A DNA stretch of 64,000 bases, taken from Bradyrhizobium erythrophlei. GTDB lineage: Bacteria > Pseudomonadota > Alphaproteobacteria > Rhizobiales > Xanthobacteraceae. A program made the position numbers and the translations under genes. The notes beneath the pieces are model-generated. The model saw only the letters and a program-made list of their open reading frames with translations. It had not been told where the DNA came from and did not search any database. Position 1 is the first letter of the stretch. Each line of letters starts with the position of its first letter. Of this stretch, positions 16,570-25,078 are shown piece by piece. The stretch lies in assembly GCA_900129675.1 (NCBI GenBank), contig FSRD01000001.1:981501-1045500 (forward strand), given 5' to 3'.

Positions 16570-17820
16570 TCAGGGACGCCCGCGGATCATGATCAGCACG
16601 GCGGCCGTCAATTCGAGACAAATGCAGCCGTAGAACGGCAGCGCATAGCTTCCCGAGGCATCCCGCAGCACCCCGACCACGCCGGGACCGAACGCATAGG
16701 TGATCTGGTTGATCGCGGTGATCAGGCTGACCAGCACGCCGAACGATCGCGGGTCGAATTCGCGCTGCACGATCAGCGACGGCAGCGTGATCAGATTGCC
16801 GACCGAAAATCCGAACAGCGCGCAGGCCGCGATCAAGGCAATGTCGTTGTGCACATTGATGATGACGGCGAGCGCCGCCGCCTGACTGACGAACGACAGC
16901 GACGATGCCAGCCGCTGGTTGAGCCGGTCGATCACGAACGAGAACAGCACGCGCCCGACCACCGCCATCGCCGTCAACAGCGCCACCGCGACCGCCGCGC
17001 GCTCGCGTCCGACCACCGAATCCAGGAACGAGATCAAATGAACGATGAAGCCGACCTGCGCGAACAGCACCAGCGCGAAGGCGCTGGAGACCGAAAGGAA
17101 GCCGATATCGCGCAGTGCGCGGGCACGGATTTGCGTGGACGACGGCGCGTCGGCGGCGGCCGCCGCCGCATTTGCGCTTGAATGCAGCGGCGGCCGCCCG
17201 ACGAAGATCAGGATCACCGGCACGATCAGCACGATCATCACCACCGCCGCCGCGATCATGGCGCCGGAGAAGCCGAAATAGCCGATCGCCGCCACCAGCA
17301 GCGGCACACCGGCAATGCCGCCAAAGCTGGCGCCGTTCAGCGCCAGGCTGATCGCCATGCCGCGCTTGTGGTCGAACCAGAGGCCGAGCGTGTTGGTGAT
17401 GATGGAAAGGCTGGTGCCGGCCCAGCCGAACGCCAGTACCGCATTCGCCGCATAGAGCTGCCAGGGCTCGCGCACCTGCCCGATCGAGATCGCGGCTGCC
17501 GCCATCGCCAACGTGCCCGCGATCAGGCATTTGCGCGGACCGAACGCCCTGATCGCCTCGCTGACGAAGGCGACCAGCGCCGCACCCGACAGATAGAAGA
17601 ACGTGGTGCCGGACGAAATGAGCGACGCCGGCCAGCCGCGCAGCCGGTGCAACTCGGCGACATAGACGCTCTGGCCGTAAAAGCCGAGCCCCCAGCCAAA
17701 GGTCGCGAGCAGAAAGCAGACGGCGACAATGCGCCAGCCTTCGTAGCCGATGGAGGTTTCGTCGATGGTAACGTGAGTAGATGCGTCCAATTTTTTCTTC
17801 TTTTGAATTTGCGCCGTCAT
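16570..17820 (-). CDS. MFS transporter (monocarboxylate/oxalate-type)
   Basis: A 416-residue protein with 12 predicted membrane segments in two halves separated by a central loop rich in Ala and Ser (about 200-225). It resembles the OxlT/monocarboxylate branch ('GFYGQSVYVAELHRLRGWPASLISSGTTFFYLSGA', 'NTLGLWFDHKRGMAISLALNGASFGGI', with the loop motif 'WFDHKRGMA'). Substrate unknown. Its first codons (ATGACGGCG) coincide with the edge of the palindromic repeat at 17815-17938, so the translation start and any ribosome binding site lie within repeat sequence. Confidence 0.9.
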   Translation of the reverse strand: MTAQIQKKKKLDASTHVTIDETSIGYEGWRIVAVCFLLATFGWGLGFYGQSVYVAELHRLRGWPASLISSGTTFFYLSGAALVAFVSEAIRAFGPRKCLIAGTLAMAAAAISIGQVREPWQLYAANAVLAFGWAGTSLSIITNTLGLWFDHKRGMAISLALNGASFGGIAGVPLLVAAIGYFGFSGAMIAAAVVMIVLIVPVILIFVGRPPLHSSANAAAAAADAPSSTQIRARALRDIGFLSVSSAFALVLFAQVGFIVHLISFLDSVVGRERAAVAVALLTAMAVVGRVLFSFVIDRLNQRLASSLSFVSQAAALAVIINVHNDIALIAACALFGFSVGNLITLPSLIVQREFDPRSFGVLVSLITAINQITYAFGPGVVGVLRDASGSYALPFYGCICLELTAAVLIMIRGRP

Positions 17821-17938
17821 GGCCGGGCATAGCCGTCCGAAGGACGGCGTCGCTTCCGCTCGCCTATCAGACCATCCACGTCCTTCGGACCGGCATCAAG
17901 AAAGACGTGGGTGCCCAGGTCAAGCCCGGGCATCACGG
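17815..17938. repeat. Intergenic palindromic repeat, 'cgtcatggccgggc' family
   Basis: It begins CGTCATGGCCGGGC and ends GCCCGGGCATCACGG, with an inner pair 'gtccttcggac' and 'gtccgaaggac'. It is related to 13821-13914 and overlaps the start of the neighbouring MFS gene. Confidence 0.75.
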
Positions 17939-18008
17939 CAACTATTAGCAGGTCAAGAAGAGGAAGACTTCGACCGCGGCCGAATTGTCAGCAGATGTCA
18001 GCAAAGCG

Positions 18009-19259
18009 CTAAAGGCTCGGCTCCGGAAATTCATCCACCGCCCGCAATCTCCGCCGCCGCTTGTTGAACGACGCGAACGACAGCACCGCAAGGCCGACCA
18101 GCACCGGCGGGAACACCACCATGTTGACCGCCGACCAGCCGTAATTGGCCAACAGCTGCCCGGACGAGAACGACCCGACCGCCATCATCCCGAACACCAG
18201 AAAATCGTTGAATGCCTGCACCTTGTTGCGCTCCTGCGGCCGGTGCGTCTCCAGCACCAGCGCCGACGCGCCGACGAAGCCGAAATTCCAGCCGACGCCG
18301 AGCACGGCCAGCGTAGCCCAGAAATGCATCGCGGTGATGCCGGACAACCCGATCATGGCGCCGACCGCCTCCAGCGACAGGCCGATCGCCACCATCACGG
18401 GCGCGCCAAAGCGGGCGATCAGCGAGCCGGTGAAGAAGCTTGGCCCATACATCGCCACGATGTGCCACTGAATGCCGAAATTGGAATCGCTGACGGAGAG
18501 GCCGCACATCTTCATCGCGAGCGGTGCCGACGTCATGACGAGGTTCATCATGGGGTAGGCGATGACGCCGCACAGGGCGGCAGCGATGAAGCGCGGCTGC
18601 CGCGCGATCTCGAACAACGGCCGGCCCCCATGCAGATCGGCGGCGGCCGGCTTTGGCGCATCGACGCCGGTCAGCACCGCCATCGCGATCAAGGCGACCA
18701 GCGCCTGCACCACAAAGCTGAACGCGAACAGATAGGGCGGCCAGATGTCCATGGTCCATTGCACGAGCTGCGGACCGAGCACGCCGGCGAATATGCCGCC
18801 CGCCATCACCCACGATACGGCCTTGGGGCGGAACGCGGTGCTGGCGCCGTCCGCGGCGGCAAAGCGGTAGGATTGCGACACCGCGCCATAGAGGCCGCCG
18901 AGGAAGGTCGCACAGCAGAACAGCCAGAACGAGGCATGCAGGATCGCGAATGCGCCGAGCGCGCCGGTCGCGACGCCGCAGCCGGTGCCGATCATGAAGG
19001 CGACGCGGCGGCCATAGGCGCGCGAGATCGCGCCGGTCGGCAGCGTGCCCGCGGCGAGGCCCAGCACATACATCGACAGCGGCACGGTTGCGAGTGAGAT
19101 TGACGGCGCCAGCGTCGCGCCCACGATCGAGCCGGTGGCGAAGATCACTGCCGAATTGGCGCCGGTCAGCGCCTGCGCTGCGGCCAGCCGCAGCACATTG
19201 GATCGCGCCCGCGCATCGTTGGCGGCCTCGTCGGTGGCTGTCATATCCAACATCGGCAT
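18009..19259 (-). CDS. MFS transporter
   Basis: A 416-residue protein with about 12 hydrophobic segments ('NVLRLAAAQALTGANSAVIFATGSIVG', 'VPLSMYVLGLAAGTLPTGAISRAYGRRVAFMIGTG', 'FLGGLYGAVSQSYRFAAAD'). The first loop has the MFS-like 'RAYGRR'. No substrate can be assigned. The start may be any of three closely spaced ATGs (19259, 19253, 19244); 19253 has the best spaced GGCGGGA. It is on the same strand as the other MFS gene but unrelated in sequence detail. Confidence 0.88.
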   Translation of the reverse strand: MPMLDMTATDEAANDARARSNVLRLAAAQALTGANSAVIFATGSIVGATLAPSISLATVPLSMYVLGLAAGTLPTGAISRAYGRRVAFMIGTGCGVATGALGAFAILHASFWLFCCATFLGGLYGAVSQSYRFAAADGASTAFRPKAVSWVMAGGIFAGVLGPQLVQWTMDIWPPYLFAFSFVVQALVALIAMAVLTGVDAPKPAAADLHGGRPLFEIARQPRFIAAALCGVIAYPMMNLVMTSAPLAMKMCGLSVSDSNFGIQWHIVAMYGPSFFTGSLIARFGAPVMVAIGLSLEAVGAMIGLSGITAMHFWATLAVLGVGWNFGFVGASALVLETHRPQERNKVQAFNDFLVFGMMAVGSFSSGQLLANYGWSAVNMVVFPPVLVGLAVLSFASFNKRRRRLRAVDEFPEPSL

Positions 19260-19352
19260 TCCCGCCCGGCAGGCCCCGGCCGGGAGCCTTGGTGATTCCC
19301 GGCACTATGAAGAGGAGCCGCCGCGCGATCAACCGATGCAAACGGGCGCGCG

Positions 19353-20048
19353 CTATGCGCTGGCGTCACCCTTTTTTGATGAGCCGAACACCAGAATCAG
19401 GTTGTTGGCCGGCATTTGCACGGTCTCGATCAAGACGAGGCCAACACCGTCAGCCAATCTCTCGACGTCGCCGATATCGCGCACGCCCCATTCGGGGTCG
19501 CGGCTGCGAAGGCTGGTGTCGAATACGGCATTGCTCAGCGCGGTGTGCTTGCCGTCCCGCTTGAACGGGCCATAAAGAAATAACCGCCCGTCGGGGCGCA
19601 GATAACGCGCGGCGCCGGCAAACAGGCCCTCGGCGACGCGCCAGGGCGCGATGTGGATCACATTGGCGCAGAACACCGCCAGCAATTTGCCGGGGCCGCT
19701 GCCGTCGTGCATCTGATGACACCAGGCAGGATTGGAGAGATCGATCCGCAGCGCCGGGCGGATGTTCGGCAGGCCTGAATGTTTCAGCCACGCGCCGATA
19801 CTGTTCAGATGCGCCTCGTTGGTGTCGCTCGGCCACCAGGTGATATCAGGGGTTTGGCGGGCGAAATGCACCACATGCTGGCCGGTGCCGCTGCCGGCCT
19901 CCAGCACGTCGCCGGATTTGCCGGCGAGGAATTTCAGCAAAACCGCGGAGATCGGCGCATGGTTGCGGTGGAACGCCGCCGCGTCGAGCCGGCCGTCGGG
20001 TTCGACCGGCCGGCCATCCTTGCCGAATTCCACCCCATGTTCCGCCAC
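19353..20048 (-). CDS. DUF938 family SAM-dependent methyltransferase-like protein
   Basis: A 231-residue protein; I place a GTG start at 20048, preceded by GGGAG at a 7-base spacing, because the longer frame adds non-conserved sequence. It has the Rossmann glycine motif 'DVLEAGSGTGQHVVHFARQTP', an acidic residue after strand 2 ('WWPSDTNEAHLNSI') and 'LLAVFCANVIHIAPWRVAEGLFAGAARYLRPDGRLFLYGPF', as in DUF938 proteins. These look like class I methyltransferases, but their substrates are not established. It reads divergently from soxX across a roughly 240-base region. Confidence 0.88.
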   Translation of the reverse strand: MAEHGVEFGKDGRPVEPDGRLDAAAFHRNHAPISAVLLKFLAGKSGDVLEAGSGTGQHVVHFARQTPDITWWPSDTNEAHLNSIGAWLKHSGLPNIRPALRIDLSNPAWCHQMHDGSGPGKLLAVFCANVIHIAPWRVAEGLFAGAARYLRPDGRLFLYGPFKRDGKHTALSNAVFDTSLRSRDPEWGVRDIGDVERLADGVGLVLIETVQMPANNLILVFGSSKKGDASA

Positions 20049-20292
20049 GGCCACTCTCCCGTGCCCTTTTAGACCGCACGGGCGCCGCCTGCAAAATTTG
20101 GCCCGAATGACTGCAAATGCGAGGGAACAATCGAGCTTCCGCGGGGTGCATTGGGTCAGTGCGTTAACCTCGGTCTCCCCGCGCCTATTCTCCACATTGC
20201 CAGCCGATGGCCTTTGTGCTTTTTGACCCCCTATATTGCGCAGGAATCGTCGATATAACGTCCGGGAAACGCCCTTGATCGCCACTTCCTCT

Positions 20293-20631
20293 ATGAAGCC
20301 AGCTCTGGTCCTGGCGCTGTTGATCGGCGCCGCCGTCGCGGGCCCCGCTCATGCACAATCCGCCGCCGCCGAGGGCCAGAAGCTCGCGTTCGACCGCGGC
20401 AAGGGCAATTGCCTGACCTGCCACGTCATCAAGGGCGGCGACCTTCCCGGCACCATCGGCCCGGAACTGAAAGACATCAAAGCCAAATACCCCAATCGCG
20501 ACGACCTCGTCGCCATTGTCACAGACGAAACCAAGCGCAATCCGCAGACCGTGATGCCTCCCTTCGGACGAAACCGGATTTTGTCCGAGAAGGAGATCAG
20601 CGCGGTGGTGGATTTTCTGCAGACGCTGTGA
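20293..20631 (+). CDS. soxX: Sulfur-oxidation cytochrome c SoxX
   Basis: A 112-residue monoheme cytochrome c. The start at 20293 gives a proper signal peptide (residues 1-19, cleavage after 'GPAHA'). The heme site is 'GNCLTCH' near residue 42, and 'VMPPFGRN' supplies the probable Met ligand. SoxX forms the SoxAX complex, which links thiosulfate to the cysteine of SoxY. It is the first gene of the sox run, with AT-rich promoter-like sequence upstream (20210-20265). Confidence 0.93.
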   Translation: MKPALVLALLIGAAVAGPAHAQSAAAEGQKLAFDRGKGNCLTCHVIKGGDLPGTIGPELKDIKAKYPNRDDLVAIVTDETKRNPQTVMPPFGRNRILSEKEISAVVDFLQTL

Positions 20632-20662
20632 CGCTGTAAGCGCACGCCAGGAGAGGTTTCGG

Positions 20663-21157
20663 ATGAGCATCATGGACAATGGATTTTCGGCGACGCGGCG
20701 GCTGGTGCTGAAGGGCGCCGGCACAGTCGCGCTGGCCGGGCTTGGCGTTATCAGCCTCGATCTGCCTGCAGCCTTCGCCGCAGCCAATGACAAATATCCG
20801 GAGGAGGCGTTCAAGCAAAAGAGCGAGGCCGATGCGATCAAATTGCTCTACGGCAGGACCGCCGAACTCTCGGACAAGGTAAAGATGGACGCCCCTGAAA
20901 TCGCAGAGAACGGCGCCGTGGTTCCGGTTTCGGTCTCTACGACACTGACTGACGTGACCTCGATCGCGTTCCTGGTCAGCGAAAACCCGAACGCGCTGAT
21001 TGCGTCGTACAAGATTCCCGCGGGCACGATCCCGAGCGTGGCCAACCGCATCAAGATGGCGAAGACCAGCAACGTGATCGTCATCGTGGAAGCCGGCGGC
21101 AAGCTGTACAGCGCCACCAAGGAAGTCAAAGTCACCGTCGGCGGCTGCGGCGGCTGA
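20663..21157 (+). CDS. soxY: Thiosulfate-oxidation carrier protein SoxY
   Basis: A 164-residue protein ending in 'VTVGGCGG', the flexible carboxy-terminal tail whose cysteine carries sulfur intermediates. The N-terminus has a twin-arginine-like signal ('SATRRLVLKGAGTVALAGLGV'), as expected for SoxYZ export. AGGAG precedes the ATG. SoxY pairs with SoxZ, encoded next but separated by an intergenic repeat. Confidence 0.96.
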   Translation: MSIMDNGFSATRRLVLKGAGTVALAGLGVISLDLPAAFAAANDKYPEEAFKQKSEADAIKLLYGRTAELSDKVKMDAPEIAENGAVVPVSVSTTLTDVTSIAFLVSENPNALIASYKIPAGTIPSVANRIKMAKTSNVIVIVEAGGKLYSATKEVKVTVGGCGG

Positions 21158-21160
21158 CGC

Positions 21161-21227
21161 GCATGATCCGGACCCGGAGGGCCACGTTAGTGCAAAGTGG
21201 GAACCGGTTTTCCGACAAGATCATGCA
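21161..21227. repeat. Intergenic repeat inside the sox operon
   Basis: GCATGATCCGGA at one end and GATCATGC at the other, with an inner 'agtgggaaccggttttccgac' core. It resembles 8033-8078 and, more loosely, 36770-36839. It lies between soxY and soxZ. Confidence 0.7.
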
Positions 21228-21249
21228 CAAACTATAAGGGAAGAAACCA

Positions 21250-21561
21250 ATGGCATCGACCATTCGCGTGCGCGCCACCTCGAACGGCGACACCACCGAA
21301 GTGCAGGCGCTGATCCAGCACCCGATGGATTCCGGCTTCGTCAAGGACGCCCAGGGGCAGATCATCCCGCCGCATTTCATCCAAGAATTGACCTTCGAAT
21401 ATGACGGCAAGGCCGTGTTCGTCGCCGATTGGGGCGGCGGCATCTCCAAGGACCCCTATGTCAAGTTCGCCTTCAAGGGCGGCAAGAAGGGCGACGATCT
21501 GAAAGTGAGCTGGGTCGACAACAAGGGCGCGACCGACACCGCCACGGCGAAGATTCAATGA
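21250..21561 (+). CDS. soxZ: Thiosulfate-oxidation carrier complex protein SoxZ
   Basis: A 103-residue, all-beta protein with no signal peptide (it is exported with SoxY). 'IRVRATSNGDTTEVQALIQHPMDSGFVKDAQGQIIPPHFIQELTFEYDGK' and 'FAFKGGKKGDDLKVSWVDNKG' are diagnostic. It overlaps soxA by 4 bases. Confidence 0.96.
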   Translation: MASTIRVRATSNGDTTEVQALIQHPMDSGFVKDAQGQIIPPHFIQELTFEYDGKAVFVADWGGGISKDPYVKFAFKGGKKGDDLKVSWVDNKGATDTATAKIQ

Positions 21562-22421
21562 AGCCGCGATCCGCGATCCCAGTTGCTTCCGCCGCGCTGG
21601 CACTGGCGTTGCTAGCGTTTGCGACCCCGCCGGTGGCAGCCGCCGACACGGTCGATCCGGCCGCCGACGCCAAGGCGTTCAAAAAATTCTTCACCGACAA
21701 ATTCCCCAAGCTGAAGCCGGAGGATTTCGTCAACGGCCCCTATTCGATGAACGAGGACCTGCACAAGCAATGGGAAGAGAAAGAGCAATTCCCGCCTTAC
21801 GAATTCTCGCTCGAAGCCGGCAAGGAGATGTTCTCAAAGCCGTTCAAGAACGGAAAGAGCTATCAGGACTGCTTCCCCAACAAGGGCATCGGCATCCGCC
21901 AGAACTATCCTTACTTCGACGAGAAGGAAGGCAAGGTGGTCACGCTGGAACTGGCGCTGAACCGCTGCCGCGAAGCCAATGGCGAAGCGCCGTTCTCCTA
22001 TGTGAAGGACGACATGGCGGCGCTGACCGCCTATATGGCGTTCACCTCGCGCGGCAAGCCTTTTGACATCAAGATCCCGAAAGACCCGCGCGCGCTGGAA
22101 GCCTATCAAAAGGGCAAGGAATATTTCTACACCCGCCGCGGCCAGCTCAATTTTTCCTGCGCCACCTGCCACATCCAGAGCCCGGGCGAGCGCATCCGCG
22201 CCGAAGTGCTGGCGCCCGCGCTCGGTATTCTCAACGCGATGCCGATCTACCGCTCGGAATGGAGCGGCATGGGTACCACCAGCCGCCGCTTCACCACCTG
22301 CAACAGCCAGATCCGCGGCGTGCCGCTCGATCCGCAGGCCGATGAATACCGCGATCTCGAATATTATCTGTCCTATGTCAGCAACGGACTGCCGATTTCC
22401 GGCCCGGGAGCGCGGCCATGA
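21558..22421 (+). CDS. soxA: L-cysteine S-thiosulfotransferase subunit SoxA (monoheme type)
   Basis: A 287-residue cytochrome with signal peptide (residues 1-29). One heme motif, 'CATCHIQSPG', is present near residue 202; the N-terminal half keeps only isolated cysteines ('YQDCFPNKG', 'LNRCREANG') where diheme SoxA has a second CxxCH. The later 'TTCNSQIRGVPLDP' holds the reactive cysteine that acts as heme ligand and persulfide. SoxA with SoxX joins thiosulfate to SoxY in the periplasm. I place the start at 21558 (ATGA overlap with soxZ). Confidence 0.95.
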   Translation: MKPRSAIPVASAALALALLAFATPPVAAADTVDPAADAKAFKKFFTDKFPKLKPEDFVNGPYSMNEDLHKQWEEKEQFPPYEFSLEAGKEMFSKPFKNGKSYQDCFPNKGIGIRQNYPYFDEKEGKVVTLELALNRCREANGEAPFSYVKDDMAALTAYMAFTSRGKPFDIKIPKDPRALEAYQKGKEYFYTRRGQLNFSCATCHIQSPGERIRAEVLAPALGILNAMPIYRSEWSGMGTTSRRFTTCNSQIRGVPLDPQADEYRDLEYYLSYVSNGLPISGPGARP

Positions 22422-22729
22422 GGAATACGGTTCTCAAATCGGTGCTGACCGCGTTGCTGGTTGCCGGCGCGACGTCGGCATTCGCCGCGAGCGAAGACGA
22501 TTTCAAGGCGGCTTACGCCGCCGCCGAAGCCGCCAACAAGGAAGCCGGCAGCCTGCGCAATCAGTGGACCACGACTGCATCGACGCTCGCAGCCGCGAAA
22601 AAGGCCGCCGATAGCGGCGACTTCGACAACGCCGTCGCGCAGGCAAAGGAAGCGGAAGCGCTGGCGAAAGCCTCGATCTTCCAGGCCACCAGCGAGAAAG
22701 AACGCTGGAAGAATATGGAAATCCGCTGA
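22418..22729 (+). CDS. soxK: SoxXA-binding protein (SoxK/SAXB-like)
   Basis: A 103-residue exported protein with a cleavable signal (residues 1-23) and a short, Ala-rich helical hairpin ('DFKAAYAAAEAANKEAGSLRNQWTTTASTLAAAKKAADSGDFDNAVAQAKEAEALAKASIFQATSEKERW'). Size, composition and position after soxA match the SoxXA-binding protein that enhances SoxXA activity. It starts within the soxA stop (ATGA). Confidence 0.88.
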   Translation: MRNTVLKSVLTALLVAGATSAFAASEDDFKAAYAAAEAANKEAGSLRNQWTTTASTLAAAKKAADSGDFDNAVAQAKEAEALAKASIFQATSEKERWKNMEIR

Positions 22730-22759
22730 GCATTTGCGCAGACCGCGCGGAGACATTCA

Positions 22760-24508
22760 ATGACTATCCGCCGCCGGGATTTTCTGACACTCGCGGGCGC
22801 CGCGACCCTTTCGGGCGGCCTGCCGCGCCTTGCGCGCGGCGCCGACAATTCAAGCATCTACGATCTCGAACGCTTCGGCAATGCGCGCATCCTGCACATA
22901 ACCGACACGCATGCGCAGTTAAAGCCGGTCTATTGCCGCGAGCCGAGCGTCAATCTCGGCATCGACGCGATGGCGGGGCAACCGCCGCATCTGGTCGGCA
23001 ACGCCTTCCTCGACCGCTTCGGCATCCGGCCTGACAGCGCCGACGCCTATGCCTTCACGTTTCTCGATTTCGAAAAGGCCGCCGGACGATTCGGCAGGCT
23101 CGGCGGTTTTGCGCATCTGAAAACGCTGATCGATCGCCTGCGCGGCGATGTGGGGCCCGGACGCTCGCTGCTGCTCGACGGCGGCGATCTGTGGCAGGGC
23201 ACCGGCTTCGCCAACGCCACGCAGGGCGCCGACATGGTGGAGGCGGCGAACCTGCTCGGCATCGAGGCGATGACCGGGCATTGGGAATTCACCTATGGCG
23301 AGCAGGCGCTGCGCGCCAACCTCGAACGCTTCAAGGGCGAGTTTCTGGCGCAGAACGTCTTCCTTACCGAGGAAGCCGCCTTCAACGACGCCAAGGCATT
23401 CGATCCGGCGTCGGGCCGCGTGTTCAAGCCGTCCGTCATCAAGGAGATCGGCGGCCACCGCGTGGCCGTGATCGGCCAGGCCTTCCCCTATGTGCCGATC
23501 GCACATCCCAAGCGTTTCACGCCCGATTGGAAATTCGGCATCCGCGACGAAGAGCTGCAAAAGCTGGTCGACGCGCATCGCAGCAACGACAAGGTCGATG
23601 CCGTCATCCTGCTCTCGCATAACGGCATGGATGTCGATCTCAAGCTCGCCAGCCGCGTCACCGGCATCGACGTCATCCTCGGCGGACACACCCACGACGC
23701 CATTCCGCAGCCGATCAGCGTCGCCAATCCCCGCGGCGTCACCCTCGTTACCAATGCCGGCGCCAACGGAAAATTTTTGGCCGTACTCGATCTCGACGTC
23801 GCCAAGGGCAAGGTCGGCAATGTGCGCTACCGGCTGCTGCCGGTGTTTTCGGAACTGCTGAAGCCCGATGCCGCGATGGCGGCGCTGATCGAAAAAATGC
23901 GCGAGCCGCAGGCCGGCGCCTGGAGCGACAAGATCGCGGCCGCCGATCGCCTGCTCTATCGCCGTGGCAATTTCAGCGGCACCTTCGATCAATTGATCTG
24001 CGATGCGTTGCGCGGCGAATTGAACACCGAGATCGCGCTGTCGCCGGGTTTCCGCTGGGGCGTCGCGGCGCTGGCGGGCCAGCCGTTGACGATGGAAGAT
24101 GTGCTGGCGGAAACCGCGATCACCTACCCGCAGACCTATACGCAGAGCATGACCGGCGGCCAGATCAAGGACGTGCTCGAAGACGTCTGCGACAACCTCT
24201 TCAACGCCGATCCCTATTACCAGCAGGGCGGCGACATGGTCCGCGTCGGCGGCCTGTCCTACACCTGCACGCCGGCGGAAACGGTGGGAAAACGGATTTC
24301 CGAGCTGAAGCTCGATGGTGGCCGCGCCGTTGAGGCCGGCAAGAGCTACAAGGTGGCGGGGTGGGCTTCGGTCAACGAGCAGACGGGCGCGCCGGTATGG
24401 GATGTGGTTGCGAACCACCTGCGTTCGGGAAAGCCACCGAACCGGCAGGCGTCACCCGTCACGCTCAGGGGCGTCGAGAACAATCCAGGCATCGCGGGGC
24501 CAGGATGA
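22760..24508 (+). CDS. soxB: S-sulfosulfanyl-L-cysteine sulfohydrolase SoxB
   Basis: A 582-residue dimanganese enzyme with a Tat signal ('MTIRRRDFLTLAGAATLSGG'). The metal sites are 'HITDTHAQLKP' (Asp, His), 'LLDGGDLWQGTG' (Asp), 'GHWEFTYGE' (the SoxB version of the nucleotidase GNHE motif), 'LLSHNGMDVD' and 'LGGHTHDAIPQP'. The C-terminal domain resembles 5'-nucleotidase. It releases sulfate from SoxY-bound thiosulfonate in the periplasm. Its stop overlaps the next gene's start. Confidence 0.97.
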   Translation: MTIRRRDFLTLAGAATLSGGLPRLARGADNSSIYDLERFGNARILHITDTHAQLKPVYCREPSVNLGIDAMAGQPPHLVGNAFLDRFGIRPDSADAYAFTFLDFEKAAGRFGRLGGFAHLKTLIDRLRGDVGPGRSLLLDGGDLWQGTGFANATQGADMVEAANLLGIEAMTGHWEFTYGEQALRANLERFKGEFLAQNVFLTEEAAFNDAKAFDPASGRVFKPSVIKEIGGHRVAVIGQAFPYVPIAHPKRFTPDWKFGIRDEELQKLVDAHRSNDKVDAVILLSHNGMDVDLKLASRVTGIDVILGGHTHDAIPQPISVANPRGVTLVTNAGANGKFLAVLDLDVAKGKVGNVRYRLLPVFSELLKPDAAMAALIEKMREPQAGAWSDKIAAADRLLYRRGNFSGTFDQLICDALRGELNTEIALSPGFRWGVAALAGQPLTMEDVLAETAITYPQTYTQSMTGGQIKDVLEDVCDNLFNADPYYQQGGDMVRVGGLSYTCTPAETVGKRISELKLDGGRAVEAGKSYKVAGWASVNEQTGAPVWDVVANHLRSGKPPNRQASPVTLRGVENNPGIAGPG

Positions 24509-24966
24509 CGCGTTCACCGACCAATATTCGCGCCATATTCGCGGCGCTGTTGATCGCCACGGTCGCGCCGATGGCCCGCGCCCAGCAGGCGCCGCTGCAG
24601 GACAAGCCGTTTGCCGAGCACAAGATCGTGCTGCAGCTCTCCGACAATGATCCCAAGAAGCAGGGGCTGGTGATCAGCGTCGCCAACAATCTCATGAAAT
24701 TCTACGACCCCGACAAGGTCGCGGTCGAGATCGTGGCGTTCGGGCCGGGCATCGAGCTGCTGCGGCCCGAAAATCCCAACCGCAAGCTGGTCGAAAGCCT
24801 GGTAGCCCAGGGCGCGCGCGTCGACATCTGCCTCAACACGGTCGATACGCTGGAGCGCGATACCGGCAAGCGGCCGGAATTCATCGCCGCCGCGACGCCG
24901 GTCCAGGTCGGCGTCGCGCAGATACTTTTTCTCACTGAAAACGGCTATACGCTGGTCAAGCCTTGA
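24505..24966 (+). CDS. Exported DsrE-like sulfur-relay protein (first of two)
   Basis: A 153-residue protein; the start at 24505 overlaps the soxB stop (ATGA). A signal peptide (residues 1-27, 'LLIATVAPMARAQ') precedes a DsrE/YchN-type fold with 'KIVLQLSDNDPKKQGLVISVANNLMKFYDPDKVAVEIVAFGPGIELL' and a single conserved cysteine in 'GARVDICLNTVDTL', the position used as the sulfur-carrying cysteine in DsrE proteins. It probably accepts or transfers sulfane sulfur in the periplasm (inference). Confidence 0.88.
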   Translation: MTRSPTNIRAIFAALLIATVAPMARAQQAPLQDKPFAEHKIVLQLSDNDPKKQGLVISVANNLMKFYDPDKVAVEIVAFGPGIELLRPENPNRKLVESLVAQGARVDICLNTVDTLERDTGKRPEFIAAATPVQVGVAQILFLTENGYTLVKP

Positions 24967-24967
24967 C

Positions 24968-25052
24968 CGTCATTGCGAGCGCAGCGAAGCAATCCATCGC
25001 TCCCAGGCAAGAAAGAATGGATTGCTTCGCCGCTTCGCTCCTCGCAATGACG
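24968..25052. repeat. Intergenic palindromic repeat, 'cgtcattgcgag' family, copy 3
   Basis: CGTCATTGCGAGCGCAGCGA pairs with 'cgcttcgctcctcgcaatgacg'. It occupies nearly the whole space between the two DsrE-like genes. Confidence 0.85.
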
Positions 25053-25078
25053 GGGAGTAAATTCTAGGGAGTTTTGTA

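Noticed and set aside
24361..24504. Longer start for the first DsrE-like protein inside soxB
   Set aside because: It would overlap 140 bases of soxB out of frame and displace the signal peptide; the ATGA overlap at 24505 fits.
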